64,000 bases of DNA from Nematopogon swammerdamellus (GCA_946902875.1 OX336345.1:10323395-10387394), one strand, 5' to 3'; shown: positions 1-12,689, counted from the stretch's first letter. The notes: generated by a model from the sequence alone, not told the origin. Made by a program: numbers and translations.

Positions 1-270
1 AACTATTGCAACTAGGTATTTTTTATTACTGATATATTTGGCATACACCTACGTTACCATTTTCAACCTATGAACATCGACTTAACTTAGAGACAAAGTA
101 GAAAATCGAAATTTTTTAATTCTATACATAAATTATTTAAATGATATGAAAATAAATAATCGGTATTTATAAATTTGTCTCCAAGTTAAGCCGACTTTCA
201 TTGGATTAAGGTGTAAATGTAGGTTTATGGCAAATATATCAATAATAAAAAATACCTAGTTGCAATAGTT
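1..270. mobile_element. Foldback MITE with ~95-bp inverted arms
   Basis: Positions 1-30 are the exact reverse complement of 241-270. Weaker pairing continues inward to about 94 on the left and 177 on the right, leaving an AT-rich loop of about 80 bp. There is no coding capacity. This is the shape of a non-autonomous inverted-repeat transposon. The left end coincides with the window edge, so a target-site duplication cannot be tested and the element may start further left. Confidence 0.8.
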
Positions 271-3079
271 TAGGTTCAAAGGTTTAGGAGGTGGAATTTC
301 TTTTCCCAAGAGCAAATTTGTATTGATAACTATGACATTAAGTGTGGTGAGTCTAATAATTTGGCCACCCACTGTATGTTACAGCGGCGCAAGCAGACGC
401 CATCTGCAGAAAACTTATTGGAGAAAAGTGCATAAATTTCATTCATAGGCCTGACGGACGCGGGGCGGCCCCAACGTCTACAATCGGACTGAGACGGAAT
501 AGAGTTATATGTGGGTACTGGGTAGATGTGGCCGGCATGTATTTATGTGTGCCGGCCTCGTGTTTCCTTAATTAATAGTAGATGCAGTTAACAGGTAGTG
601 AAGTTAATTATCGACACGCGATACTCTTTGATTTACTTCGTCGACAGCCGAGTACGAAATCGACGCCTATTTATTGACTGGTCGTTGTGAGAAAACTCGT
701 GCCTACCACAAAAGCTTACGAAACTCTCGAGCGCTGTCATAATAGTTCGTAATGAATCTCAATTTACAATTTTGAAAGTTCTGAGACTAATTTATTAAAG
801 CGGTTCTCGAAGTGGAATAATAGGTACGTAAATTTATTTTTGACAACTCTGAAAACTAGTTACGAGTTACCGCCGCTTTGAAGTGTTACAAGTTTAGTAC
901 TACACCTACGCTGTAACTGTATTTAGGTATGTATGTCCTTCGCGCAAAGACGTATAATAATGATTGGTGTTAAACATTTCAGTCCAAGACACCTCACACT
1001 GAGGAAGCTACATACTCGTAAGTAGCGTCAGACAGTTGTACTGTCACTCGCAATCCAGTGGCACTGGAGAGAGGCGTAGACACAGCAGCACCTCCTCCCG
1101 TCTTGTTCTTTATCAATTAAAACTCACCAACTCAATTTATCTTATCACGTTGTAGTATCGCTCACCACGATGTACGACCGTTGCGTATCTTCACATTTCT
1201 AATCACCATACCTGCTCAAATTATCTAAAGACGATTTCAACTTTAAGACGTTTCTGTTAGAGAAGCTTTTTGTCTGCACAAGTTGATTGAAAATCAATCA
1301 AGTGCGTACTCTGCTGTGTGAAGGAATGCGGAGAAATGTTTGAACTAAACGCTCAAATATTGAGAAACTGTGGTATAGTAAAACTTTGAAAATGATTTGT
1401 GCGTGTAGAGTAGACTTCACTGGCATACATATTATTTAGTAAGTCTGAATAGATAAACGATAAAAACAATTCTCTCTCTCTATAAATCACCACATTTTGT
1501 AAATGACCCGAAGTTAGGGCCTATGTTGTAAGACTTTCATGTAATTGCCATAATTCAGTTGACAGAACATTTTAGGAAGGATAATTTATAATAACACTTA
1601 ATAATTGAATTTTTTAAGGAATGTAATAAGTGAATACCTAGTAGGTATAGCGGCAGATGCCCCGCACACGCCGCCTCCGCGCCGCGCGCGCGCAACAGTG
1701 TAGCTTATCACAAGAATGTGATAGTGCGCGCTGTCATCGTGCGCGCCCAATCAAAGTACTTCATTAAAATCTTATCGACACTAGATAAATCACCTAACGA
1801 CGCACATCGATTATTCGGATAATTAATGGCGGCCTCTCATTCTTATTCCTCTCGTAGAACTCGCTCTGGTGGACGATCTGATTGCAGCCACGGGTTATCT
1901 TCCCCTGCTGCAGCGCACGTTCATTAAAATTGTTTGAAATTACCAAAATTAATGGACTTCCCTTTAATTTGTAGCGATGGCATCAATATCTACCGATTAT
2001 GTTACGTGTCAGCGCTTTATCTTCCAGTACGTACGCAGCTAAGCACAAGTTTATTTTATAACAGTGAACAGCTAATTCTGTAGGAGACGATCTAGGGACG
2101 GAATGATAGTCCCTAGATGCGCGTGTCCAATCAAAATGTGGCACATTGTACGTCAAACCAGTTAGTATGTTTTATGAAACTGTGTCTACACACACAACGC
2201 AGAGTCAGTCCGACTTGAGTATTCTGAGCTACATATTACATTTCCAACTCTGAGACAAAAGGTAGGTATTACCTTCTTAGATGAATGTCAAAAATTGTTT
2301 TAAGGAAGTGCCTGCCTATACATTATATTTGATTTAATCTGTCTAGGTGTTTCAACTTAACATACAAAAAACCAAAATTAAAATGTTACACTTAAGAATC
2401 GCCTTAAGACGTAAACATCCCAATGATCTTGGATTCGTAACTTTCGCTCGCAACGGCTGTGGAAAGTACATATAAATAATGGATCCAAGATAATCGCGAG
2501 CGTCGCATGCTATGCCATCAATCTGTATCATCAAGCCGTGTCTTGAGCTAATGGAGCAGTCGGACCATTAACTACAAACGAGCAGCAGTCACTTGTCTAC
2601 ACACCGACTCGCTTACACTTATCTATCGCTTAGAACAGCACAAAACTCAACCGAGTGCGTAGCGCAGAGTTCCGAGGAATAACTTCAAGATATAAATAGC
2701 ATGTCAATAAAATAGAGCATAAAAATCTTTCCTTTTTATACAATAACTAGAATAATTTCGTGGATAGAGATAGTTGAGGTTGACAAAATATAATGTTTTC
2801 ACACTTTTGTTTCGTTTACTTTAGTGTTTAGGGACGCAATGATTTAGTCATACAAATTCATGTTTTCATACTGCTCTCTGGTTTTAAACTACGAGTAAAT
2901 CCAAAATATGAACAGGATAATATACCTACTCTATTCGTATATTTGGGGACACTTTCGCAATAATATTGACAAAATTAATATCTTACTAAGACTTAGTAAT
3001 AAATGACATAACATATACATTATCTTTTGTGCAATAAAGTATTTTTAATTCCATTTCATTAATTGAATACTAGTCCTTT
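271..3079. other. Unique-looking noncoding DNA
   Basis: No credible exon, RNA gene or recognised repeat. A short CpG-rich patch lies at 1,660-1,745, in sharp contrast to the AT-rich surroundings. A small 8-bp-arm hairpin (ctagggac/gtccctag) lies near 2,091-2,115. The open frame at 2,352-2,534 has no protein-like features. Confidence 0.6.
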
Positions 3080-3355
3080 TTAGGGTTCCGTATCATCAAA
3101 GAGGTAAAAACGGAACTCTTATATGATCACTCTCGTGTTTTTATAATTTTAATAAATGTAGTTTAAAAGATATTAAAGAAAGTATAAGAATATTGAGCAT
3201 TCCCCCAGAAGTCTAAAGTTTTGAAAAAATAGGGAACATAGGCAATTAGTTTGCAGGAAAACCTAAACGAAAATCCCAAGTCTTTAAATTTTCACGGAAA
3301 AAGGAATGGTACGGAACCCTCTTCACGGTTCGACTCGCACTTGACCGCTTTTCCA
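3080..3355 (-). repeat. gggttccgt-family dispersed repeat
   Basis: Read on the minus strand it begins with a head of the form 'gcggtcaagtgcgagtcgaa' near 3,350, runs past 'gggttccgtaccatt', and ends with the paired motif 'gttccg...acggaaccct' near 3,083-3,120. The same head and end recur at 4,076-5,120, 10,433-10,848, 12,308-12,500 and 17,975-18,150. It is an old, diverged short retroposon-like unit common in Lepidoptera. The family name is not certain. Confidence 0.65.
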
Positions 3356-3574
3356 TTATGGTTACTAATATACAGTAGGTTACACAGTCAACAATATTTA
3401 CATAGTTAATGGAAATACAACATGAACTAATACAAACCATAATAAGATTAATTAATAATTCAACTTTTATGCCAAGCTTTTTAGTAAGAACCGCATGCAA
3501 ATCAGTCCACTTTTTAAGATAATACATTTTTTTATTACTTAATTATTTGAATAGATACTTGATTACAGACATAG

Positions 3575-3755
3575 CTAACAACCATCCCGATTAAACCAGT
3601 TTTCTAATAAAAAAAACCGCATCCAAATCGGTCCATCCGTTTGGGAGCTACGATGCCACAGCAGACACACCCATTCACACATACACCCATACACATACAC
3701 ACATACACACACACACGTTAAACTTCTCCTCTTTTTTCGTCGGTGGTTAAAAATA
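3575..3755 (+). repeat. RTE-like LINE or SINE 3' tail
   Basis: Contains the lepidopteran retroposon tail 'accgcatccaaatcggtcca' and then 'tttgggagctacgatgccac'. A CA-rich stretch follows, then 'cgttaaacttctcctctttt' with 'cgtcggtggttaaa'. A related scrap lies at 3,480-3,515. Only the 3' end is present and no reverse transcriptase coding is attached. Confidence 0.6.
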
Positions 3756-4075
3756 CGCCTACAAGAAGAAAATGTCCAGTTCGATCGTCGCGCCAGCACG
3801 CTGCACGCTCTTTCAGTTAGCGTGTAAGCGGCAACTGCTGGTCATGCTTTGCTTTTTGCGTTAATCGTCTTTCGGCATTTTTGTTTTCTAGCCCCCAATC
3901 TACGTTCCTGTCATTTTTTTGTTTGGATGAAATACTCGTATACCTACAACACCGGAGCTAAATTTTTAATTTTTTTATGTCATGAAGTTCATTAAGCTTT
4001 ATTGAGTAATCAGTTTAGATATTAAAAAAATAAAAAGGCAGGAGCGTAGATTCGACTGTCCTTATTAAGTACAAC

Positions 4076-4697
4076 AAAAAAAAGCGGGCAAGTGAGTGTC
4101 GGGCCACTCGCAGTGTAGGGTTCCGTATTTGCGGAACCCTAGCAAAATAAATAATTTGATTATTTGTATAATTTTGTAGGGGAAATAAATGAATGTTAAT
4201 TTGAAAAAGTTCTTCAACAGTGAAATGATGGCTGTCGTCCGTACATTTTATAAGTTGGTCGACTATTACTCGCCAACCTGTACAGCCTACTTAGCTGTGA
4301 TAGTTTTCCTTTTAATTTCGATATATATACTACTGCTGTGAATTTTTTCACATGTCTAATAACTACCGTTTAGATGGCAGGGGGGGGGGGGGGGGGGACA
4401 CTTGAAGAAGACCTATCCAACGACACCCCACACGATGGGGTAGACGTGAAAAAAAAAATTCATCCCCACTTTACTTGTAGGGGAGGTACCCTAAAAAAAA
4501 ATTATTTCAAAATTATTATTTTACCACTTTGTCGGCGTTATTAATATGTATACCCATACCAACTTACAACTTTCTAGTACTAAGGGTCTCTGAGCTAAGC
4601 CGCGGACAGACAGACGGACGGACAGACGGACGGACAGACGGACAGACGGACGGACATGGCGAAACTATAAGGGTTCCTTGTTGACTACGGAACCCTA
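4076..4697 (+). repeat. gggttccgt-family repeat, first of two in tandem
   Basis: Starts with 'gcgggcaagtgagtgtcggg', then 'gggttccgtatttgcggaac', and ends with a (GGAC/AGAC)n-rich segment at 4,605-4,660 and 'ctacggaaccctaaaaacc'. It contains an 18-G run at 4,380-4,397. It runs directly into a second related element, so the two ends overlap by a few bases. The frame at 4,564-4,767 on the minus strand is only the translated GGAC repeat. Confidence 0.65.
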
Positions 4698-5120
4698 AAA
4701 ACCGGCCAAGTGCGAGTCGAACTCGTGCACCGAGGGTTCCGTAACGCCATGTCACGGCTAGCGCCACTCACGCCATCTAGATGGCGTGTTATGAAATGCT
4801 TCATATTAGTTAAATGTCATGATTAGTTAAAATTCTTCATAATCTATTCTGTAGATGGCGCGCGCGCCATCTACCGAAAACTTTTTGGTTTCTTCTAAGG
4901 CAACCTCCGTGAATTTTTTACATTTTCTTATTTTTATTATTTGTTGTTATATCGGCCATAATAACACATTTTTGTGAAAATTTCAACGGCTACCTATTAC
5001 GGTTCAACAGATACAGCCCTCGGACAGACGGACGGACAGACAGACGGACGGACGGACAGCCATACAGACAGACGGCGTAGGCTTAGTAATAGAGTCCCGT
5101 ACCGGATACGGAACCGTAAA
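4693..5120 (+). repeat. gggttccgt-family repeat, second of two in tandem
   Basis: Begins 'aaaaaccggccaagtgcgag' followed by 'gggttccgtaacgcc' and ends with 'gacggacggacagacagacg' and 'gtaccggatacggaaccg'. The palindromic head (gcgagtcgaactcgtgc) is the family hallmark. Its start abuts the end of the element ending at 4,697. Confidence 0.7.
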
Positions 5121-7102
5121 ACAGAAAATATCGGATAAGGTTTAGCGGAGTAAAAGACATAAATGCCGAAAGACGATTTTGTATGAAGAAAGTTAACTTT
5201 CGTCTCGTCTTAATAAGTGTGTTTTATATAAGCCGTTATAAGCGATTTTCATGTTTAGGTATAAATACCTAATTTCCAAATATAAAAAATCCTAGATAAT
5301 TTGTCAAACGTATACTTTAAACCCTTCTTTATCACACTGCAAAGTTTCAGCGGCAGAGGAATTATTCCGAATGGAAATGCTTCATTGATTGAACTAATAC
5401 TTAGTTCTTTACCAAGGTATGGTACCTACTCGTATAAGGACTAAAAGTCACAGCTAAATGTAAGTAGGTAATTAAAATTGAATTAGATGGATTTACCAGA
5501 CATGGTACTAAGCTAGACAAACGTCGATTGACATAGTTCTGTCGCTAAATTGAAACAATTAATCTATTAGTTCGTTTCTTTCCTCAGTCATTGGATCAGT
5601 TACAGATGCGGTTGTTCTCTAGCTAATAATCGTATCATCTATTACACACTTTAGTACTACCAAGATGTCGATTCTCAGCGTGTTGTCATTTACAGGAAGT
5701 GCGACATGTAATTTCGCCTGATCTCATGATAAGTGGTTAACTGTGTCTATCTAAATCGGTGTTTCTAGATTGTCGGGTGCTTTTTAAGCCTCTTTTAATT
5801 TACCTTAAGTAGTTCTTACTTAATGAAGGGTAGAAATTGTTGCTAAAACATAATGTGTAAGTCCTAATTCAGTGACATTTTGGGGATTTTTCTTATTATT
5901 AAATTCCCCATTCGCGTTTCCTTATTCAGCAAATATTGTTTCTTTATTAAGAGACTAGGGAACACGCCGCAGGCACGGCATTCGCAGCCTCCGTTCAATC
6001 CAAATACTTTTGGCCGTCGTGTCTCGCAAACGTATCCATAAAAAAAAATGAAAAGACATTTCAGTGTCTTCTCTTTCCCTCCTTATCTCTTTCTTTCTTT
6101 GCATCTTTCTGTATTCTCCCGTATAAATGTTATTTGTCATACGTAGTTTGAAATCGCAATCTGCGACTGCGGTCCAGGCGTCGCGTCGCGTCGCGTCGGA
6201 AGCGATCGCACGTAATTAAGGAGCGGTATATCTAGAATCTACGTGCGATAAGTCCGGAGCATCAGTCGGGTGGCTCGGTCGTTCATCACGGAGATCTCTA
6301 TCTTGCGGTCGCGTGATCGCAACTGTCTCCGCGCCACACCTTCGTTCCGTACCGGGGCGACCGACGCGTATATGCACCGAGCGCGTATGCACCGCCGCGT
6401 CGGTGCATACGCGCTTCTGCCGAGACTATAATGCCGGCCAATACATATGGAAGTTGCGCGTCATCGTGAGATTAGTTCGTACTGCCGTTCGTTGATCCCA
6501 GAGTATATCGTGTAAATGGGATTGAAGTGAATTAGCATTTTTTAATAAGTATACATGCAAAGCAGAAGGGATGGACGACACCGAAAGAACTAACGACCCA
6601 AGTTACCTGAATCAGTATGACTTGACACGTCGAAGTTCGGCCTGATGAATACACACTTGAGGCTTTCCAAATTAATAAAGTTCTACTAGATAGGTAAGAT
6701 ACTAACAGTAACAAAATACGCATAATCTAATTTCGGATGACATAAATGGTGCTGATTTTTCCGTTTCATTATTGTGAGCGCCACAATTTTACTTTACGTT
6801 ATTAATTTCGAAGAAAAAAGAACGCCCTTGCGTGTGAACTCCGTCTAAAAATTAATAAACGCAAAGGGAATCGTAAAATGCTATCAAATAAACTCCACGT
6901 TACGTTACTAAACACATAACTTCAATATTTTATGGTTCTTATTTTATCCTCGAGCGTATAACATTTTGAATTTAGCTAGAGATTCTGAAAGCGTTTTTGC
7001 AAAATTCCAAAAGCTTCGTGCGTCATTTTTCAAGTTCGCTTAACGCTTAGCTCTCGGGCTCACCTGAGATAAAAGTGTCATAATATTTATATCATAACTT
7101 AC
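5121..7102. other. Noncoding DNA with CpG-rich patch
   Basis: No credible exon. A CpG-rich stretch at 6,165-6,500 starts with a short tandem (GTCGC)n repeat at 6,178-6,199 and includes an arthropod-initiator-like 'atcagtc' near 6,260. It could be a promoter, but no flanking splice or coding signal supports a gene. The 60-aa frame there (6,313-6,495) looks like GC-driven chance. Confidence 0.5.
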
Positions 7103-7370
7103 CTTCCTTACGAGCGAGCGCCATAAAGCCGAGCGTTCTCTGTGTACTGCGGCGGCGGCGGGGGTAGGGGATATGCGACCCTACCGGGGAGATGATAGAG
7201 CGTATAGCAGTTATCGGATGTGAGGTAAATTGTTATCGAGAGCAGAATGGAGCCGTCATTGGATAATGTTTCTAGTTGGTTCGCAATAAATATGAGAGTC
7301 GGTGAGGGGCGGCCGGCGCGGGCGGGCGGGCGGGCGGTGGCCGGAGCGCTGTGCTGCCGTAGTGATGTGC
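7103..7370 (-). promoter_or_regulatory. CpG island with possible minus-strand first exon
   Basis: A CpG- and GGC-rich island (7,140-7,370) includes (GGGC)n near 7,315-7,336. On its minus-strand downstream side a possible start codon (7,124-7,122) is followed 22 nt later by a strong 5' splice site, GAAG|GTAAGT, with the last exon base at 7,103. Together these resemble a promoter plus a very short first coding exon. No downstream exon was identified, so this is only a candidate. Confidence 0.22.
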
Positions 7371-7379
7371 CGGTATCGA

Positions 7380-8990
7380 CTATCTAATTTTAGTACCAAT
7401 ATATTGTCATTAAGTCGATACTGATCTTGTTATACGTACAATAAGAGGGCACGGCGTGTTTATTTTTCTCGTCGAATGCGAGCATCGCGGCCGAGAGCGG
7501 ACGGGGGGATGCTGCGAGAACCCACGACATCAACATCGACTAGAGATCGAGTCTCGATCGAGTATTCGAGATGATAAGAATACATTATAATTTGTACCTG
7601 CGCGAAAACTTCAAATTCTAGAAGATTATAAAGGAAGTATCCACAGCTTGCATCGTGTCTCAGCACACGGAGAAGGGGCTAACATTTTCCATGACTGTAA
7701 ATTAACATATTCGAAAATAATAGGTAAAATTAATATTATAATTTTTTTGTAACTAAAGACAGCAATAGTCTGCTTGAGGTGTGAGATAAGACATTTTGTG
7801 TGCATATTGAAAAACAAAAATGTACAAACAATTAACGTATTTCAATTTCGAAAACGAGTTGTAGAGTGGCAGTAGCGCCCCGGAGCGTTACTTACCATTT
7901 ATGACGTTATGTTGTGAGGAAGTGCCTCGCTTACCGTGAATTCTGATTGTTGAATAAATCCGGCATTATGTGTGAGGAAATCTCAACTATTTACTGAGCG
8001 ATTCACGAGAGCGTAAATCGAGGAAGTCTCAAAAGCTCAAGCTATCGGCGACATTCTCGAAGCTCCGGTATTCTCGAAGCTCAATATTTTTATGTGATTG
8101 GAGAATTCTGACTATTCTGGGTCGTCGACTGTCCGATGACGCGGAGCATACGGTTTAATCGTTTTAATTCCAAATACGTCGAAGATTGGATCAGCCCTGA
8201 ATGAGTATTTCGGGTGGGTGGCTCGAATAACAGTTGTCTTGTGGGATCAACAATCAACATTATTTAACCGTTATAAAAGTTCACAAACAATATAATAAGT
8301 ACGTATTGCGTTTTCAATATCTAGAAGAAAATTTCTAGAACAATGTCAGAAACAGTTTGCAATATTTTAATTAACACGGGTCTTTACTTAATTCCTCCCG
8401 AACTATATTCAGTGCGTTTATTCCTGACTGGCTTTTCTATATCACCTAGAATCGGAACCATCTCCGAGCGGTAGAACAGTGGATACCTATACTCTAATTT
8501 CCAAGAGCAACGATTCCAAACACACCAGCAGCGGTTGGGGGCAGCAGGACGCTAATGAGAATATTAGTGGCATTGATTAACACCGGGTCGCTAGAACGCG
8601 TCATGCAGGATTACTATACTCGGCGGTGGTACACATCCGGGGCGGCGCGGGCGGAGGGACGAGGAGGAACTGGGGCCTGCCTGAACGTTCTCACGGGTAT
8701 TTGAGCCTCGGACCAACTTGACCGAGTTAGGTAGGTATTTACTCTTGTGCGTTAGGGTTGCGTTGAGATCGAGCTACCTATAAGTTTTTGTTCCTTATGA
8801 ACCGTATGTACTTTTAAAATACCAAGTAGGTATATGTTTGATTTGAAACATCTTCTCTAAGCTTTTCTTAGTCTGTACGTTTGTCATTGTCTCCAATGGA
8901 AGGTCATATGTATCTTTAGGACAATGGTTATATTTGAATTTGCATTTAGCATTTGAATTTTGAGACTGCACATTTTTTATCTTATGAAGT
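7380..8990. other. Unique-looking noncoding DNA
   Basis: No repeat family or exon recognised. GC-rich stretch at 8,620-8,680. Short open frames at 7,460-7,817 and 8,795-9,049 have no protein-like composition. Confidence 0.5.
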
Positions 8991-8994
8991 TTAT

Positions 8995-9500
8995 CTTCGT
9001 CATCAGCCCGTATCGGTCCACTGCTGGACATAGGCCTCATCCAAGGCACGCCACCCCACGGTGTCTTCCGCTCTTCGCATCCAGCAATTCCCGGCTACCT
9101 TATTTAGGTCGTCTGTCCAATTTAATTGGACAGACGACCTATACGCCCCGCAGCTAATAGCGGGGGGGCGTCCCACGCTACGTTTGTTTGTACATATTTG
9201 GCCTCCTTTAGATCATCAGTCTGCCCCAGGGGTTGTCGGGTCTACGACAGATGTGCCCAGCCCACTGCCACTTCAGCTTGCTAATTTTCTTAGCAATGTC
9301 GAGTGCCTTAGTTCTTTGGCATATTTCGTCATTACGGAAATGCCGAGCATTGCTCTGTCCATAGTTCACTGAGCGACTTTAAATTTGTGGACCAGGTCCT
9401 CCGTCAGGGTTCACGTTTCAGCTTCGTACGTCATTACTGGCAGAACGAACTGATTTCTCCTTCTCGTCCCAAATGCCGCCCAGCCTAACTGAATCCTTCT
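8995..9500 (-). pseudogene. RTE-like LINE reverse transcriptase, C-terminal relic
   Basis: Minus-strand translation gives the hallmark C-terminal segment 'KLKWQWAGHICRRPDNPWG' (about 9,205-9,270). Upstream comes 'VLPVMTYEAET' then 'TLTEDLVHKFKVAQ' and 'TMDRAMLGIS', typical of the thumb and tail of RTE-type endonuclease-reverse transcriptases. Expected tryptophans are replaced by stops (after YEAET and after KVAQ) and frames shift, so it is dead. The 3' end carries 'ctgctggacataggcctc' near 9,020, seen again at 30,455-30,560. The 39,560-39,845 copy is the same family. Confidence 0.85.
9105..9141. repeat. Perfect palindrome, 18-bp arms, 1-bp centre
   Basis: The arm taggtcgtctgtccaatt is followed by one t and then its exact reverse complement. 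It lies inside the RTE relic at a point where related copies do not show this symmetry, so it probably arose by a local inverted duplication. Confidence 0.9.
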
Positions 9501-9534
9501 GTCGGCCTCCTTGCCAGTTTATCTTAAGATGACA

Positions 9535-9640
9535 TATTTTGAAACGTTAATTTTTTTTTATGGAAACTGACAAGGTTGGCTACATCACCTACAACATCCG
9601 TGATGTCAGCCCATAACATAGGTAGGTACCTAGTTTCAGA
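9535..9640 (-). repeat. SINE/LINE tail B fragment
   Basis: Minus-strand 3' tail: 'gatgttgtaggtgatgtagc' then a gtcagtttccata-like stretch and an A-run, here seen as ttttttttatggaaactgac on the plus strand. The same tail ends the SINEs at 23,787-24,165, 12,690-12,935 and 31,158-31,527, and the fragment at 28,885-28,990. Confidence 0.75.
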
Positions 9641-10432
9641 TTTCAGTGTAGGTTTTTATTTGTTTATAAGTACCTAAGTAATTAATTTTAAGAGGAAGAC
9701 GTACAAATAAAAAATAATGTTTATTGTATTTTGTTGGCCGAAGCCCTAGCTAGAATGTGTACCACCATCCGCCGCTGGAGCGGCACTGTTTACTCGAGCA
9801 CATAAACTGAGCATATTTACTGTATTACTGCTTTATTCTTTACCACAGCAACACTCGGAGCGGCTCGGGCCCGCTACCTCCGCACTCCACACTCCGGGGA
9901 ATGTCTAAATTAAGTCGAGTGAGAAAAGTCTACGATAATACCAGTAAATTGGCCATTGATAAAATCTCGGATATCGGAATTGACTATTTATGCGCTCCTC
10001 GAGCAATCGAAGCCGAGAGCGCTTTGGAATATGTCAATAATGGGAGTTTTTATTTGACATACCGTTTAGTTGGGAATTACTGACGTCACATGACGTGTGA
10101 AGCTGTCGTTACGTTTCACCACCATGCACTGGCGGCGCTTTTAATGTACGCTTAACTCTTACTACAAATGATTCTATTAAAGAAGGCAGTCGAAGTTAAG
10201 TCATTTGGCGCGTACGAGAATGTATTTTTATTCTGGCCTACATTATCTTTTATTCGTCAAAACATGACTATTTTAAGCATTTTACTTTTATTATAATCGT
10301 ATAAAGATTAGTAGGTATAACTATTATTCGGGGGATCGTACATATATGTGACATAATGCTAAGGATTGATAATTTTAAACACTTGAATCGATGCAAACTT
10401 GGAAATTAAAGGAGATAAATGAAATATATAGA
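9641..10432. other. Noncoding DNA, nothing recognised
   Basis: No repeat or exon signal that can be defended. The 60-aa frame at 9,901-10,083 starts with ATG but has no domain, signal peptide or splice support. Confidence 0.5.
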
Positions 10433-10848
10433 CAATAAAAACCGGTTAACTGCGAATCGGACTCGCGCATCGAGGTTTTCGTACCACCGCGTAATTGGTC
10501 AGTTTTTATTTTGTTATTTTACTTTAGAGTTTGCACTATATTAACACCACGTTTGGAGCTTGTGTCTATAACCGTTTTTTTTTATGAAAGAGGTAAAACA
10601 AAAAAACTTTGAAATAAAAACACGTTTCTTGTGAGTTTTCCCCTTCATTATTTACATTTGGTTTTTATTATTTCTTAGTATATCCGCCATTAAAACACAT
10701 ATTGTGTGAAAATTTCAACCGGCTACCCTTTACAGTTCCAAAGATACTGCCCTATATGTAGATGTAGGACAGACAGATGGATAGACGGACAGACGGACTG
10801 AGCGTAGGCTCAGTATTAGGTTTCCGTACGGGTACGGAAACGTAATTA
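10433..10848 (+). repeat. gggttccgt-family repeat, full-length-like
   Basis: Head 'aaaaccggttaactgcgaat' with 'cggactcgcgcatcgaggtt', and end 'gacggacagacggactgagc' plus a 'gtttccgtacgggtacggaa' palindrome. Length about 415 bp, the same as the copy at 4,693-5,120. Reverse-strand frames here are chance. Confidence 0.7.
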
Positions 10849-12307
10849 AAAACGAAGGATATTTCCAGTGAAAATTTAATTCGGGAATAGGAACAGTCCA
10901 CTCCCAAAAATTCATTTGGGATTAATGCTAGTGAAATATCAACTTCCTCATTTGGTCGCTGGCTATTCGATCTCATTAATGACATCACACGTCCAAGCTC
11001 GAGTAAGCACTGTGAGAAATCATCACGGAGAGCAGTTGGAGATCGTAAGCAATTACTAGCACAATCCCCGAGCGAGCTCTCCCAGTAAACAGATCAATCT
11101 ACTGGACGTTCCCATCACAACTCCTATCAACGGATTATCCAAACAAGAAATCGTTAATCCCTTCTCACGTGAAATCTCGTGAAAGAGTTCGGTACAACAA
11201 TGTTTATAGAGAATTGATATTAATTTGGGATTGGGCACGGTTAATTTGTATGGCCCGTGACTAACTTCACACGCGCCGATGGGTGGTCCTGCCGGCGCGG
11301 CGCACGCAGCCTCCGCTCTACTAATTGTTACTGCTTACTGGCGGGTTTTGCTCATTCCATCCTACAAAAGTCCACACGTCATAGCTTTGGTTCGTTCACA
11401 AGTAGACGAGTATTGTCGTTCCGTGTTGAGGAGTTGTTAGGCAGATTCATTCGTATGTTCACTCCTCATGTGATCCGTGACTAGGCAATCTCGGTGCTAA
11501 ACTCGTGAGATGATCATCAAGATGCACGCATCCCACCCGAGTAGTAGGATGAATATGTGGATGTACGAGTATATAATCAGGAGATCAGCATTTTTTATTT
11601 TCATTTCAATGCTACATTGTTCTGAAAAGTCCTGATAGGAACAATTTGGAAACAATTTATGAGGTTAATCTTCACGGGCTTGTTTATGATTTTGTTAGAT
11701 AATTTTGATCGGCGAATGCAATTTTTTCCTCATTCAATAAATTAATGTTTTACCACGTTTTACGTAATACGTAATATGTACTCATAATGCTCAACTTATT
11801 CAAGCATGAGTAACTTCCTTAATATAGTATGGTATTGAATTGAATATATTTATAAACATAGGAGAGTGGGCTGGCTCTCGGGCGAGGGATGATGCGAGGG
11901 TGACCGTGCAGAGCGCTGCACTTAAGTCCACTCCATCATTTTAATCGTCGTCTCCGCGCAGACCACTTGAGTTACGCGCTGCCCCGCGTCGCGACTTCGC
12001 CCTCGTTAAGTCTAAAGCCTCCGGGCCCAGCGCTGACTAGAAGTAGTCTTAGGAGGCTGCGGGCCGTGAAGTAGTACATTTAGGCTGTCGCCGACCTGCA
12101 AGATTGATATGTGCGGTAATAACAACGACGAAATAATCTTTCGTGAAAGATTGGATGAGAAAGGAAGAACATAATGAGCAAGTAGTAATTTTGTAGAAAA
12201 AGAACGGGACCGCGACGACACAGAAGGTACTCACTGGAAGTTGAGATCTTACTAAACTAATTTCAAGAATTAGGACTGTGTAAGATTTGAGATGAGACCC
12301 TACCTAT
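10849..12307. other. Noncoding DNA
   Basis: No repeat family recognised. A GC-rich patch lies at 11,870-12,060. Overlapping minus-strand frames at 12,012-12,234 are mutually out of frame and show no domain. Confidence 0.5.
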
Positions 12308-12500
12308 ATTTTAGGGTTCCGTATCCATATGGAAGCATATTACTAAGCCTACGCCGTCGTCTGTATGTATGTCCGTCCGTCCGTTCATTCTAGAGCTGTA
12401 TCTTTTGAGCCACAATATTTAGTAATTTTTCACAGAATGTGAGTTATTATGACGAATATTCCAATAAATTATAAGAAGGTGGCCAATCTTTTCGTTCAGG
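12308..12500 (-). repeat. gggttccgt-family repeat, 3' fragment
   Basis: Plus strand shows 'agggttccgtatccatatgg', then 'actaagcctacgccgtcgtc' and 'gtccgtccgtccgttc', the reverse complement of the end of the 4,693-5,120 element. The head is missing. Confidence 0.6.
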
Positions 12501-12524
12501 TTTTTCTGTAACTACAAAATAGGT

Positions 12525-12640
12525 CCTATATTCCGATGGGTTCTTAAAAGCCCAATGTCAACAACAAAGGGTGTTCAGTTTCCCTGCGACGAGTGCTCCG
12601 CTGGAGATATGTAGTTTGAATGAAAAGCAATAAGAAATGC
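12525..12640 (-). pseudogene. CR1/Jockey-like LINE ORF2 fragment (LINE-A)
   Basis: 'cccaatgtcaacaacaaa' and the surrounding 70 bp match the 26,035-26,470 LINE relic closely, in the same orientation. It is a short piece of the reverse transcriptase C-terminal region with no open frame left. Confidence 0.55.
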
Positions 12641-12689
12641 AAGTTGTTCCTAACAGCGCGTCTACTAGTGACCGTACAGATGGTATAGA

